Shown: one piece after another, positions 26,573-35,801 of the stretch
Layout: every line of letters begins with the position of its first letter
Numbering within the stretch: position 1 is the first letter of the stretch
Source: JANQOH01 sp965214495
GTDB taxonomy: Bacteria; Pseudomonadota; Alphaproteobacteria; UBA7887
Length of the DNA stretch: 64,000 bases
Assembly: GCA_965214495.1 (NCBI GenBank)
Contig: OZ243958.1
Location: 1,922,001-1,986,000 of the forward strand
Reading direction: 5' to 3'
Notes under the pieces: generated by a model
Told to the model about the DNA's origin: nothing
Database searches by the model: none
What the model saw: the letters and a program-made list of their open reading frames with translations, nothing else
Position numbers and translations under genes: made by a program

Positions 26573-27140
26573 ACACCAACCGCAACAATCCTGTAGGGGC
26601 AACCCTTGTGGTTGCCCGCCCCTGTGGTCCGAGGGGGTCGGGCGCCCACAAGGGGCGCCCCTACAAACGGGTCGATGTCGCGTGACGCACCCGCCCCGTC
26701 GCGGCGGCGTCGAGGCGCCGCCGTCCCGCTGACATCGCCGGCACGAATCCACACCAACCGCAACAATCCTGTAGGGGCAACCCTTGTGGTTGCCCGCCCC
26801 TGTGGTCCGAGGGGGTCGGGCGCCCACAAGGGGCGCCCCTACAAACGGGTCGATGTCGCGTGACGCACCCGCCCCGTCGCGGCGGCGTCGAGGCGCCGCC
26901 GTCCCGCTGACACCGCCGGCACGAACCCACACCAACCGCAACAATCCTGTGGGGGCAACCCTTGTGGTTGCCCGCCCCTGTGGTCCGAGGGGTCGGGCGC
27001 CCACAAGGGGCGCCCCTACAGGTCGATACCGCTTGGCGCACCCGCCCCTTCGCGGCGGCGTCGAGGCGCCGCCGTCCCGCTGACGTCGCCAGCACGAACC
27101 CACACCAACCGCGACAATCCCGTAGGGGCAACCCTTATCG
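26573..27140 (+). repeat. Mosaic palindromic repeat array 2 (same units as array 1)
   Basis: A first unit lacking its leading bases (26573-26741), two full units (26742-26919, 178 bp; 26920-27092, 173 bp) and a last unit that breaks off inside its first hairpin after CAACCCTTA near 27139. Sequence and orientation match array 1 at 11334-11698 almost base for base, making the two arrays direct repeats around a 15-kb segment. Confidence 0.92.
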
Positions 27141-27342
27141 TCCGGCGGCCGGGCATCGAGATCGAAGCGGCGGGTTTGGCCTGGTTCGCCCCACAACGTT
27201 TTCTCGGTGGGCGCATTCAGCCTGGTCGGGTCGTCGTCTTCGCTCCGCGTCGGGTATAGTGCTTCAGGTTTCATGAATGAACGTGATCCTGGCGGGTCGA
27301 ACCGGTCAACGGTGCGCAATTGCTCGAAGCGGGGGTCGGCAA

Positions 27343-27867
27343 GTGGTCCGGCTTGGGAAGATATTGATCATCGCCGGGCCGAACGGAGCGGGGAAAACGA
27401 CTTTCGCGACGGAGTTCCTGCCGAACGAAGCGGATTGCCTGGCCTTCGTCAACGCGGATTCGATCGCGGCGGGATTGAGTCCGTTCCGTCCGTCTTCGGT
27501 CGCCCTGCGGGCCGGCCGTCTGATGATCGAAACGATCCGCCGATACGCAGCCAGAGGCGAGAGCTTCGCGTTCGAAACGACCTTGAGCGGACGCGGCCAT
27601 GCCCGTTCGATTCCTCTCTGGCGGGAGTGGGGCTACCGTGTGGAGTTGTTTTTCCTGCGGCTGCCAACGCCGGAAATGGCGATATCCCGCGTCAGGCAAC
27701 GGGTATCGGAAGGCGGACACGACATATCCGAGGCGGTTGTTCGCCGGAGGTTTCGCGCGGGGTGGCGCAACTTCGAGACCGTCTATCGGGATCTGGTAGA
27801 TGAGTGGGCGATATACGACAATTCCGGAACGGCCCCGATCCTGCTTGCGAAGGGAGGACTCCGATGA
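27343..27867 (+). CDS. Zeta-toxin-like P-loop kinase
   Basis: About 174 residues. The Walker A motif KILIIAGPNGAGKTTFATEF is at the N terminus, followed by FVNADSIAAGLSPFRP, FAFETTLSGRGHARSI and the Arg-rich lid SRVRQRVSEGGHDISEAVVR, as in zeta/PezT-like kinases that phosphorylate UDP-N-acetylglucosamine or related substrates. GTG at 27343, with GGGGG 7 bp upstream, is preferred; ATG at 27277 is possible. The downstream small gene overlaps by ATGA and is the likely partner. Substrate and toxicity are not proven. Confidence 0.85.
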   Translation: MVRLGKILIIAGPNGAGKTTFATEFLPNEADCLAFVNADSIAAGLSPFRPSSVALRAGRLMIETIRRYAARGESFAFETTLSGRGHARSIPLWREWGYRVELFFLRLPTPEMAISRVRQRVSEGGHDISEAVVRRRFRAGWRNFETVYRDLVDEWAIYDNSGTAPILLAKGGLR

Positions 27868-28091
27868 AACCGAAGAAGTCGGACACCGGGAAGCTGGCGA
27901 CGCCCGCCCATAGCCCGAACCTCGCCGGCGCCGAAGCGGCGATGCGCAGAGCTGCCGAACGCGCCCGCCGACGGGCCGCGGAAAACGGCACCCCCATCTG
28001 CGTGTTCGAGGATGGAAAAATCGTCTGGGTGGACGTGGAACGGGACGCGCCGGAACACCGGAGGACCGAACGGCGCCACAACCCGCGTTGA
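27864..28091 (+). CDS. Small protein paired with the zeta-like kinase, putative antitoxin
   Basis: A 75-residue, highly charged protein: an Ala/Arg-rich helix (GAEAAMRRAAERARRRAAEN) followed by GTPICVFEDGKIVWVDVERD, a beta-hairpin-like tail seen in small partners of bacterial zeta-like kinases. Its start overlaps the kinase stop (ATGA) and has AGGGAGG upstream. Antitoxin function is inferred from position only; the toxin-first order differs from classical epsilon-zeta. Confidence 0.6.
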   Translation: MKPKKSDTGKLATPAHSPNLAGAEAAMRRAAERARRRAAENGTPICVFEDGKIVWVDVERDAPEHRRTERRHNPR

Positions 28092-28164
28092 CGGTGCGAT
28101 TCTGCGGCAGACGAACGCGACCGCCTCTCTCGGCCCGGCAGAGGATCCGGGCGCCGACGCGCGG

Positions 28165-28193
28165 CGGTGCGCGGGCGGGACGCCCGCGCACCG
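28165..28193. terminator. 13-bp-stem hairpin between convergent genes
   Basis: Perfect inverted repeat CGGTGCGCGGGCG / CGCCCGCGCACCG around loop GGA, in the 164-bp gap between the kinase operon and the autotransporter, which converge here. It may act as a bidirectional terminator, though no T-run follows. The same palindrome is a module inside repeat arrays 4 and 6. Confidence 0.55.
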
Positions 28194-28255
28194 AAGCCGT
28201 TCTGCGCTTTACCTGCGCTGCGAGGGGATGCGCGTCGGCGGTCCCCCCGCGGCGG

Positions 28256-31200
28256 CTACCAGCGCAGCGCGCCGCGCAGTCCGATGCCGTGTTCGGGCGT
28301 GTCGGCAGCGCTTTCCCGGCGGACGGCTTCCAGACTCAGGCTGAACCCCGCGCCCAGGCCGAGGCGCCCGCCGAGGCGGTAGCGGTGACCGCCGTCCCCG
28401 GCGAACGCAGCGGCGCCGTAGGGGGTGACCAGACCGGCCGCGCCGAACGCCGCCAGGCCGTAGCCCAGTTCCGCATCGAGCCGCCCGACCGGCGCCCGCA
28501 GCCCGTCGTCGCCCACCGTCCGGGCGGTTACGCCGTCCTCCCACAGCCGGTCGGCGCCGCTCGCCGTCTCGCCCCACGACGGGACCACGCTCAGCGACAG
28601 GCCGCGCCCGTCCGCGCCCGGGTCCAGGCGCACGAAGCCGGACGCGCCCCATTCCCGCAGACCGCCGCCATGCGCCGCCAGCGCCCGCGCCGAGACCGCC
28701 GCCGTCAAGCCCGAAGCCCGGTTCGCCCAGCCCAGACCGCCGCCGAGCTCCAGACCCGCCCCGATCAAGCCGTCGCCCCCGTCCCAGCGTGCGCCGGCCT
28801 CCAGCGACGGCGTCAGCGTCTCGTCCGGTGACAGCGCGAAGCTGTGCGACCCCTCCATCGCCAGACGCAGGCGCCAGATCTTCACCGACATACCCGCGAT
28901 CATGTCGCCGTTGTCGTCGATCTCCAGCCGCGCGCCCTGCACCTCGCCCTTCAGGTCCAGCGCCGTCACGCCCGCCGCCGCCATGCCGCTCTCCGACACG
29001 AGACGGGCGTTGCCGCCCACAGCCGCCGTCAGCAGCGTCGAGTCGCTCGACTGGCGGATCGCTTCGTCCTCCTCCTCGATCTCGATCTCGCCACGCCCCC
29101 AGCCGGCCGTCGCCCACAGCCGCGTGCCGTCGGCCATAGACAGGCCGGCATAGGGGTGAACGCTCGTCATCCGGCTCTCCAGCGTGCCCTCCGCCGGCGC
29201 CGCGCCGCTCTCGTCGGTGTAGTCGATCGAACCCTCGGAGCGGGACACCGCCACACCGGTGCGGACATCGGCGTCGAGATCGGTGGCGAGAGCGGCGTCG
29301 ATGCCGAGCGCGGCGGAGAACAGGTTGCCCTTCCACTCGATCGGTTCGTCGTCGAGCGACAGCCGCCGCCAGTCGCCCGAACCCCAGAACGCCGCATCGC
29401 CGGCGCCGATACCGTCCGCGAGCCCCAGCGCGAAGGACTTGCCCGACAGCGCCTCGCGCCACGGGAAATCGCCCTCGTTCAGCGACTGCCGGTTCGCCTG
29501 CAACGTCCCGGCAACGAAGGCCATCGCGTCCGCGAACCCGGTCGCCGCCGCCGGCCCGCCGCCCGACAGCGCCGCGTCGAGGCGGCCCGTCACCGCCTCC
29601 GCCGCGCCCGTCGCCATGGCCCGCCCCAGTTCCGGCAGAACCGACTCGTTCACCGCCGCCAGACGCTCCCCGACCTCCGCCTCGGCGGCGATCACCTCCA
29701 CGGTGAAGCGCGCCGTCGTCGCCCGGTAGTCGTCGGTGGCCGCCGCCGTCGCCTCGACGGTGCAGTCGCCGGCGGCGACGAGGGTCAGGGCGCCCGTGTT
29801 CTCGTCCGCCGTGCAGACGCCGGGGGTCGTGCTGGCGTAGGTCAGCGCCGCGCCCTCCGCCACCGAGGAGGGCGGGGTCAGCACAGGCGGGTCGCCGTCC
29901 AACCGGACCCGTCCCGGCGTATACGCGAAGCCGCTCAGGTCCTGCATCCCCTTGCCGACCTCGATGCGCACGTTCAACCCGGCGCTGTCCGGGTTGATCG
30001 TGTCGCTGTCGGTCGCGGTCAGGGTCAGGGCGGCGGCGCCGGCCTCCGAGGGCGCGCCGGTGAAGGTGCGCGTGTCGTCGTCGTAGCTCACGCCGTCGGG
30101 AATGTCCGCCCGGTCCGTGAGCGCATAGCTCAACGCGCCGTTGCCGCCGGTGGCCGCCGGCAATTGCACAGAGCCGATGTCCTCGCCGACCGTCCAGCTA
30201 TACTCGACCGACTCGGGGGAGAAGGACGGCGCCACGTCCGCCGCGATGACCGTGATGTAGACGTCGATCTCCGCCCTGTCCGCGGCGGTCCTGTTGTCGT
30301 CGCTGTCCATGGCCCTCAGGATGAGGGTGGCCGCGCTCTCGGCCTCCGTGGGCGTGCCGGACAGGGTGCGCGTGGGGCGGTCGAATTTGATGCCGGCGGG
30401 CCTCGTGCCGTGGATCCCGTAGGTCAGCTCGCCGTTGCCGCCGGTGGCCATCGGTAGTTGCTGCGAGACCGCCTCGCCCGCCGTCCAGGTGTAGGAGACC
30501 GACTCGTCGGAGAAGGATGGAGCGGTGTCCGCCACGTTGACGGCGATGTCGATGTCGAGCACGGCGCTGTCGGCGTCGGCCGCATCGCTGTCGGTGGCCG
30601 TCAGGGTGAGGGTGGCGGCGCCGGCCGCTGTGGGCGTGCCGGTGAAGGCGCGCGTCGCGTCGTCGTAGCTCACCCCGGCGGGGATGTTCGCCTCGTCCGC
30701 GAGCACGTAGGTCAGCGCCCCGTCGCCGCCGGTGGCCGCCGGCAACACCACCGAGCCGATATCTTCGCCCTCCGTCCAGGTGTAAGCGACGGACGCCGGG
30801 GAGAAGAACGGCGTCTGGTCCCCGTCGTTGTCGTAGATGGTGAAGACGATCTCGTCGCCGGTCAGGATTCCGGCGGCGGCAGCGAGCGCGAACGTCTCGC
30901 TGCCTTCCTCATCGCCGTCGTCCCGGATGGTGAGGGTAACGGCGCCCTCCCTGTCGCCCTCGGCGATGGTGACGGTGTTCGCCGACCAATCCCAGTCGCC
31001 CGAGGCGCCTCTTGTGGCCGTGCCGCCCTGCCCCTCGCTCAAGGTCACTTCGAGGCCGCCGGCGCCCGCGGGGTTGTCGAGCTGGACGGTAACCCGGACC
31101 GTGCCGACGTCCTCAAGGACCTCGGTGTTCGCGGCCGAAAGCGTCAGGCGGGTCGGCGGAGCCTCGTCGTCCTCGTTGGTGACCTCGACGTCGTCGGGGT

Positions 31201-33039
31201 TGAAGCCGTGGTAATTGGTGTCCGTGCTGGCTACGTCGCCGACCCAGATCGCATAAGTCACGTCGCCGTCCAGGGCGTCGTCGTCCACGCCGGTCACCGT
31301 CACCGTCTGGGCCGTATCCCAATTCGCCGGGGTGAAGAGCAGCCTGACGCCGTTCGCGATGTCCACGGCGCCGGGCGCGGTCGCGCCAAGCGTGCCTTCG
31401 GTCGTATCGCGGCTGGTCGCCTGGACCGTGACGTCCGCGGTCGGTTCGGTGTCGAGCACCACGGTGAATTCGGCCGTGCCGCCGGCCTCGGTGGTGGTCA
31501 GCCCGCTTGTGGGCGCGACCGTGACCCCGACCTTGTCGTCGTCGAGGTTCAGGAACTCCCACCTCCGGTCGGCGACTGGAACGTTGATTGCGCTGTATTT
31601 CGCGTCGTCGCTGGTCGGATTGGACACAAAGACCAGGAAGCTCCGGTCACCGTCCGCAATATCGTCGTCGAGATTGGTCACCGTCACCGTCTGGGCCGTA
31701 TCCCAATTGTCCGGGGTGAAGGTCAGTCGGACGCCGCGGGTAATGCTCGCGGCGCCGGGCGCGCTTACCGCGCCTTCGCTCACGTCGCCGCTGGTCACGT
31801 CGAACGTGACGTCCGCGGTCGGCTCGGAGTCGAGCACCACGGTGAAGGTCGCCTCCTTCGTGTCGCCTTCGTTCACGGTGTTCGCGTTCTGGGTGAGCGG
31901 CCCGACCGGATCGGTCAGCGTGAACCCGGCGGTGTCGTCGTCGAGGGTGATTCCTTGGATGGTGGTGAGGCGGACGGAGTTCGGGTCCGTGGCGCCGGGG
32001 GTCGCGACCAGCTCGATGCTGTAGGTGACGTCGTCCTGATCGATGTCGTCGTCGGCGCGGACGCTTAGCGTCACCTTCTGAGGAGTTTCCCAGTTTAGCT
32101 TGTTGAAAAGGAGCGGGAATCCGCCGGACTGACGATCAGCTCTGCGGGGGAAAGGACAACGTCGATGAAGTTGACGGGTTCGGCGGCGGGTCTCACCGTG
32201 AACGAGGACTTACCGCCCTCCCGGACGCTCAGCCTGCCCTGACTGTCGAAAGCGGCGTCGTCGGCGGCCTCGATGATGAAACCAGGGACCGTGAACACGC
32301 TGGTGAGCACATACACGATGTTGTTGGTGCCCGTTGGATCCGTCCAGCCGTTCGGTTTGCCGGTGTTCGGGTTTATTCCGCCTGCATTGAGCTCCTTGCC
32401 CTTGCTGCAGGGCAGCCCGTAAGCCTCTCTGCCTGAACCGCCGTCGATGGACCAGTTGCTGCCCGCCGCGGTTCCGGTGAAATAGGAGCCGGTGAGGATT
32501 TTCGGGTTTGAACTGCATAGGGCGCTTCCATCTATTCCCAAATCGCCCCACAGGCCGTTGTTGTCCCAGTTTCCGTCGTAAAAGTCGTTGTAGCTGTCGG
32601 CGGCCTTCGGACCCTTGTACCACCAGATGGAGATGCCGGTCCCGCTGCCTGTTGTACTCGTATTCTGCTTGGCGGTGACGTTCGAGCCTTTCCCCTCGGA
32701 GAGCAGCGTGTCGATTTCGAGCCTGCCGAAGCGGGCCATGAGCGCCGTCTTGAGCTCGCCGTCCGCCAAGCCGGCGCGCGCAGCTAGGTCCCATTGGTGA
32801 TTTTTTGACCGGTCACTAGGGGTGAAAGGGCCATCGATATACAGGATGCGGTACTTGTCGCCGGGCTCCAGGCCGGGCGGGACAATGCCGTCCCAGTTCT
32901 GGGCGCGCGCCGCCGGGGCGGTCAGCAGACCCGCCGCCAGGACGAGCGCGCACAGCGCGGCCCCGAGCAGCCGGCGCGCACCGGCGTCTCCGACGGGATG
33001 CCGCCCCTGCCTGCCCGGCAGACAGGCGCCGCTCACCAT
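28256..33039 (-). pseudogene. Autotransporter adhesin-like protein, one frameshift
   Basis: A secreted outer-membrane protein of about 1,590 residues if one frameshift is repaired. From ATG 33039 (GGGAGG 6 bp upstream): signal peptide LLGAALCALVLAAGLL...PAARAQ, then an N-terminal domain (NWDGIVPPGLEPGDKYRILY). The frame breaks near 32120-32128: one frame ends SPADSRSFSTS, while the other carries LLFNKLNWETPQKVTLSVRA. Next come three Calx-beta-like repeats (ADVTFDV, NWDTAQTVTVT), three cadherin/Ig-like repeats of ~100 residues (YTWTEGEDIGSV, ATRAFTGTPTAAGAATLTLT), and a C-terminal ~400-residue autotransporter beta-barrel ending in the aromatic LRGALRW recognised by BAM. Expression as is would give only a ~314-residue secreted fragment. 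Confidence 0.85.
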
Positions 33040-33060
33040 TCCCGGCCTCCCGGAAATATC

Positions 33061-33077
33061 GGGGGGGGGGGGGGGGG
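33061..33077 (+). repeat. Homopolymer of 17 G (poly-C on the autotransporter strand)
   Basis: Seventeen consecutive G, read as C17 on the minus strand, 22-38 bp upstream of the autotransporter start codon and just before its ribosome-binding site. Length changes could alter transcription or translation initiation, a classic arrangement for phase-variable surface proteins. A sequencing artefact cannot be excluded. Confidence 0.88.
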
Positions 33078-33298
33078 CAAAAGCATCGCCGTCGGGCAAC
33101 CGTTCCTGCAAGTCTCTATCGTCATGATACCCCCCTTCGCCGGCGCCACGCCGTGCGGCGCGCAATATAGCGGCGCGGGAATTCTGGAACGAACGGTTTT
33201 TAACGATTTTTAATGTGCAGGCGGGAGGCGATCGACAGCCGGCTGCATCCGCCCCTGCGGTCTCCAATACGAAGCATGAAGAGTTATCGTTCGTGGCC

Positions 33299-33472
33299 AT
33301 GCCGACCGTGCGCAACCTGCCCGACGAGGCGCATCGCGCCTTGCGCGTGCGGGCAGCCCTGCGCGGCCGCGGCACCCGGTCCCGAACGATCGACAGATAC
33401 CTGCGCGGTTTCCGAACCGTGCGGCGCCGGACGGCTCGACGCACAGGCACTGGAAACGCCGTCGTTCGATAG
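33299..33472 (+). pseudogene. FitA-like antitoxin remnant
   Basis: Starts MPTVRNLPDEAHRALRVRAA, the ribbon-helix-helix N terminus of FitA/VapB antitoxins. After RGRGT the usual EAEIRAIL...V.P continuation is lost and the frame runs into unrelated Arg-rich sequence; a neighbouring frame shows a possible remnant (GAGRLDAQALETP). No FitB/PIN toxin gene follows; repeat array 3 begins about 70 bp downstream. Confidence 0.65.
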
Positions 33473-33539
33473 TGTCCCGGTTCGAAAATTATCGCGGTTC
33501 GTTCGGGTTCGTGTCGGTGACGACAGCGGGACGGCGGCG

Positions 33540-33850
33540 CCAGACTACATCGGCCTGTAGGGGCGCCCCTTGTGGGCGCCCGAACCCCCGAACAGGCAGG
33601 CAACCGCAAGAGAGGGCAACCACAAGGGTTGCCCCTACAGAAATTGTCGCGGTCCGTGCCGGCGACGGCGGGACGGCGGCGCCAGGCGGCATCGACATCT
33701 GTAGGGGCGCCCCTTGTGGGCGCCCGACCCCTCCGAACAGGCGGGGAACGAGGTATCGTCGCGGTTCGTGCCGGCGATGACAGCGGGACGGCGGCGCGCC
33801 GGAGTCCGGTCGTCCCGCAGCGTGTATCGATTTCAAACCGGGACACGACC
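33540..33850 (-). repeat. Mosaic palindromic repeat array 3, reverse orientation
   Basis: Two cores in the opposite orientation to arrays 1 and 2 (TGTAGGGGCGCCCC first, GGTTGCCCCTACA second), at 33555-33640 and 33701-33750, separated by ATTGTCGCGGTCCGTGCCGG-type linker; the second core lacks its GGTTGCC hairpin. The right edge, about 33790-33850, carries GGTTTGAAATCGATAC (reverse complement) near CCGGACTCC, which is also the left edge of array 6. Confidence 0.88.
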
Positions 33851-33960
33851 CGTCGTTTCCCCGGCGACCGCCGTCGAATATGCTGGCGCGCGATGGTGGA
33901 ACGAACGACCTCTCCGTCTCGAATCCCGCCGATGCCGGGACGACGCCCTCGGGACGGGCG

Positions 33961-35067
33961 ATGACCGCAGCGGCAGACGCCGAACCGGGCGAGCGTTCCG
34001 CCGCCGGCGCACCGTCTCTGCGGCGCGGTTGGACCACCGGCGCGTGCGCCGCCGCCGCCACGCGCGCCGCGTGCGAAGGGCTGATGACGAGCCGGTTCCC
34101 GGACCCGGTGTCGATCGACCTGCCGGGCGGGTTGCGGCCGGCGTTCGCGCTCGCCCGCGAGGCGCGCGGCGCCGGCTGGGCGGCGGCGGGGGTGGTCAAG
34201 GACGCCGGCGACGACCCCGACGTCACCCACGGCGCGCTGGTCACGGCGACCGTGCGCCGCGGGGCGGCAGGCGCCGGGGTGACCTTCCGCGCCGGCGAGG
34301 GCGTCGGCACGGTCACCCGCCCCGGTCTCGCGCTCGCGGTCGGGGAGCCGGCGATCAACCCGGCGCCGCGGGCGATGATCCGCGCCACCGTGGGCGCGGC
34401 CGCACGGGCGCACGGCGCGAGCGGCGACATGGACGTCGAGATCGGCATCGAGAACGGCGCGGCGCTGGCCGAGAGAACGATGAACGGGCGCCTGGGCATC
34501 GTCGGCGGCCTGTCGGTGCTCGGCACCACGGGGGTCGTGGTGCCCTATTCGTGCGCGGCGTGGATCGCCGCCATCCATCGCGGCATCGACGTGGCGCGCG
34601 CCGCGGGCCACCGCCACGTCGCCGCGGCGACCGGGCGGACCAGCGAAGCGGCCGTGCGCGCACGCTACCGCCTGCCCGAAACCGCGCTCATCGACATGGG
34701 CGATTTCGCCGGCGGGGTGCTGAAATACCTCCGCCGCCGGCCGGTCCCCCGGCTCAGCCTCGCCGGCGGTTTCGCCAAGCTCTGCAAGCTCGCGCAAGGC
34801 AACCTCGACCTGCACTCGGCGCGCAGCCGGGTCGATCCCGACTGGCTGGCCGAGCGTGCGGCGGCGACCGGTGCGGCGCCGGAGACGGTTGCGGCCGTGC
34901 GCGCCGCACCGAGCGCCGGGGCCGCGCTCACCGCAGCGCCGGCGCTCGCGAGCGATATCGCCGCGGCGGCGCGCGCGGTGGCGCAAGAGACGGCCGGCCC
35001 CGATGTCGCGGTGGAAGTGCTGATCTACGACCGCGCCGGGCGGTTGCGCGCCGGCAGTGGGTTCTAG
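33961..35067 (+). CDS. cbiD: Cobalt-precorrin-5B (C1)-methyltransferase CbiD
   Basis: A 368-residue SAM-dependent enzyme of corrin-ring synthesis (anaerobic-type cobalamin pathway), cytosolic. Blocks: LRRGWTTGACAAAATRAACE (usually Y/F-TTGxCAAAA), VVKDAGDDPDVTHGALVTAT, GVGTVTRPGLALAVGEPAIN, GRLGIVGGLSVLGTTGVVVP, LIDMGDFAGGVLKYL and GGFAKLCKLAQGNLDLHS. The start at 33961 gives the usual length; longer in-frame starts run back into repeat-array sequence. It overlaps cobK by 11 bp. No cobalamin riboswitch is recognisable in the short upstream gap next to repeat array 3. Confidence 0.94.
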   Translation: MTAAADAEPGERSAAGAPSLRRGWTTGACAAAATRAACEGLMTSRFPDPVSIDLPGGLRPAFALAREARGAGWAAAGVVKDAGDDPDVTHGALVTATVRRGAAGAGVTFRAGEGVGTVTRPGLALAVGEPAINPAPRAMIRATVGAAARAHGASGDMDVEIGIENGAALAERTMNGRLGIVGGLSVLGTTGVVVPYSCAAWIAAIHRGIDVARAAGHRHVAAATGRTSEAAVRARYRLPETALIDMGDFAGGVLKYLRRRPVPRLSLAGGFAKLCKLAQGNLDLHSARSRVDPDWLAERAAATGAAPETVAAVRAAPSAGAALTAAPALASDIAAAARAVAQETAGPDVAVEVLIYDRAGRLRAGSGF

Positions 35068-35797
35068 AGTCCTCGTCCTCGGCGGCACGGCCGAAGCGCG
35101 CGCCCTCGCCGACGCGCTCGCCGGCCGGCGCGGCTTGACGGTGGTGACCTCGCTCGCCGGATGTACGACGGCGCCGCTGAGGCCAGCAGGCGAACTGCGG
35201 CGCGGCGGGTTCGGCGGCATCGACGGCCTTGCGGCGTGGCTGTCGCGGCACGCCATCGACGCGGCGATCGACGCGACGCATCCGTTCGCGGCACGAATCT
35301 CGGCCAACGCTGCCGCGGCGTGTGCGCGCCTCGGTCTGCCGCGCGTCTCGCTGTGGCGGCCGGAATGGGAGCGCGCGCCCGGCGACCGCTGGATCCCGGC
35401 GCCGGACGTCGCGGCGGCGGCGCAGGCGGCGCGCCGCGGGCGGCGGGTGCTGCTCGCGATCGGACGCCGGAACCTCGCCCCGTTCGCGGCCTGCCGGGAC
35501 TGCCAATTCGTCGTGCGCGTGTTCGAGGACCCCGGCGCGGCGCTTCTGCCGGGCGCCGAGATCGTGGTGGCGCGCGGGCCGTTCGACGAAGCGGCGGAGA
35601 CCGCCTTCCTGCGCCGCAGCGCGATCGACCTCGTGGTGTCGAAGAACGCCGGCGGGTCCGCCGGCTACGGCAAGATCGCCGCGGCGCGCGCGCTCGGCCT
35701 GCCGGTGGCGATGATCGCCCGCCCGCCGCCGCCCGACCCGCCGCGCGTGGCCAGCGCCGCCGCCGCCGTCGCGTGGCTCGACGCACGGCTCGGATGA
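35057..35797 (+). CDS. cobK: Precorrin-6A / cobalt-precorrin-6A reductase
   Basis: A 246-residue NADPH-dependent reductase of the corrin pathway. VLVLGGTAEARALADALAGR at the N terminus, VVTSLAGCTTAPLRPAGELR, AAIDATHPFAARISANAAAA and VVSKNAGGSAGYGKIAAARA are diagnostic CobK/CbiJ blocks. GTG start inside the end of cbiD, so translation is coupled. Its 3' end abuts the convergent biotin carboxylase gene with a 4-bp gap. Confidence 0.94.
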   Translation: MGSRVLVLGGTAEARALADALAGRRGLTVVTSLAGCTTAPLRPAGELRRGGFGGIDGLAAWLSRHAIDAAIDATHPFAARISANAAAACARLGLPRVSLWRPEWERAPGDRWIPAPDVAAAAQAARRGRRVLLAIGRRNLAPFAACRDCQFVVRVFEDPGAALLPGAEIVVARGPFDEAAETAFLRRSAIDLVVSKNAGGSAGYGKIAAARALGLPVAMIARPPPPDPPRVASAAAAVAWLDARLG

Positions 35798-35801
35798 CGG
35801 G

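Noticed and set aside
30458..32068. Long plus-strand open frames opposite the autotransporter
   Set aside because: Shadow frames of a repeat-rich, GC-rich coding strand; no start signal or family likeness.
33850..33960. Cobalamin riboswitch upstream of cbiD
   Set aside because: No B12-box or the expected ~200-nt structured leader can be recognised; the upstream sequence belongs to repeat array 3 and a short gap.
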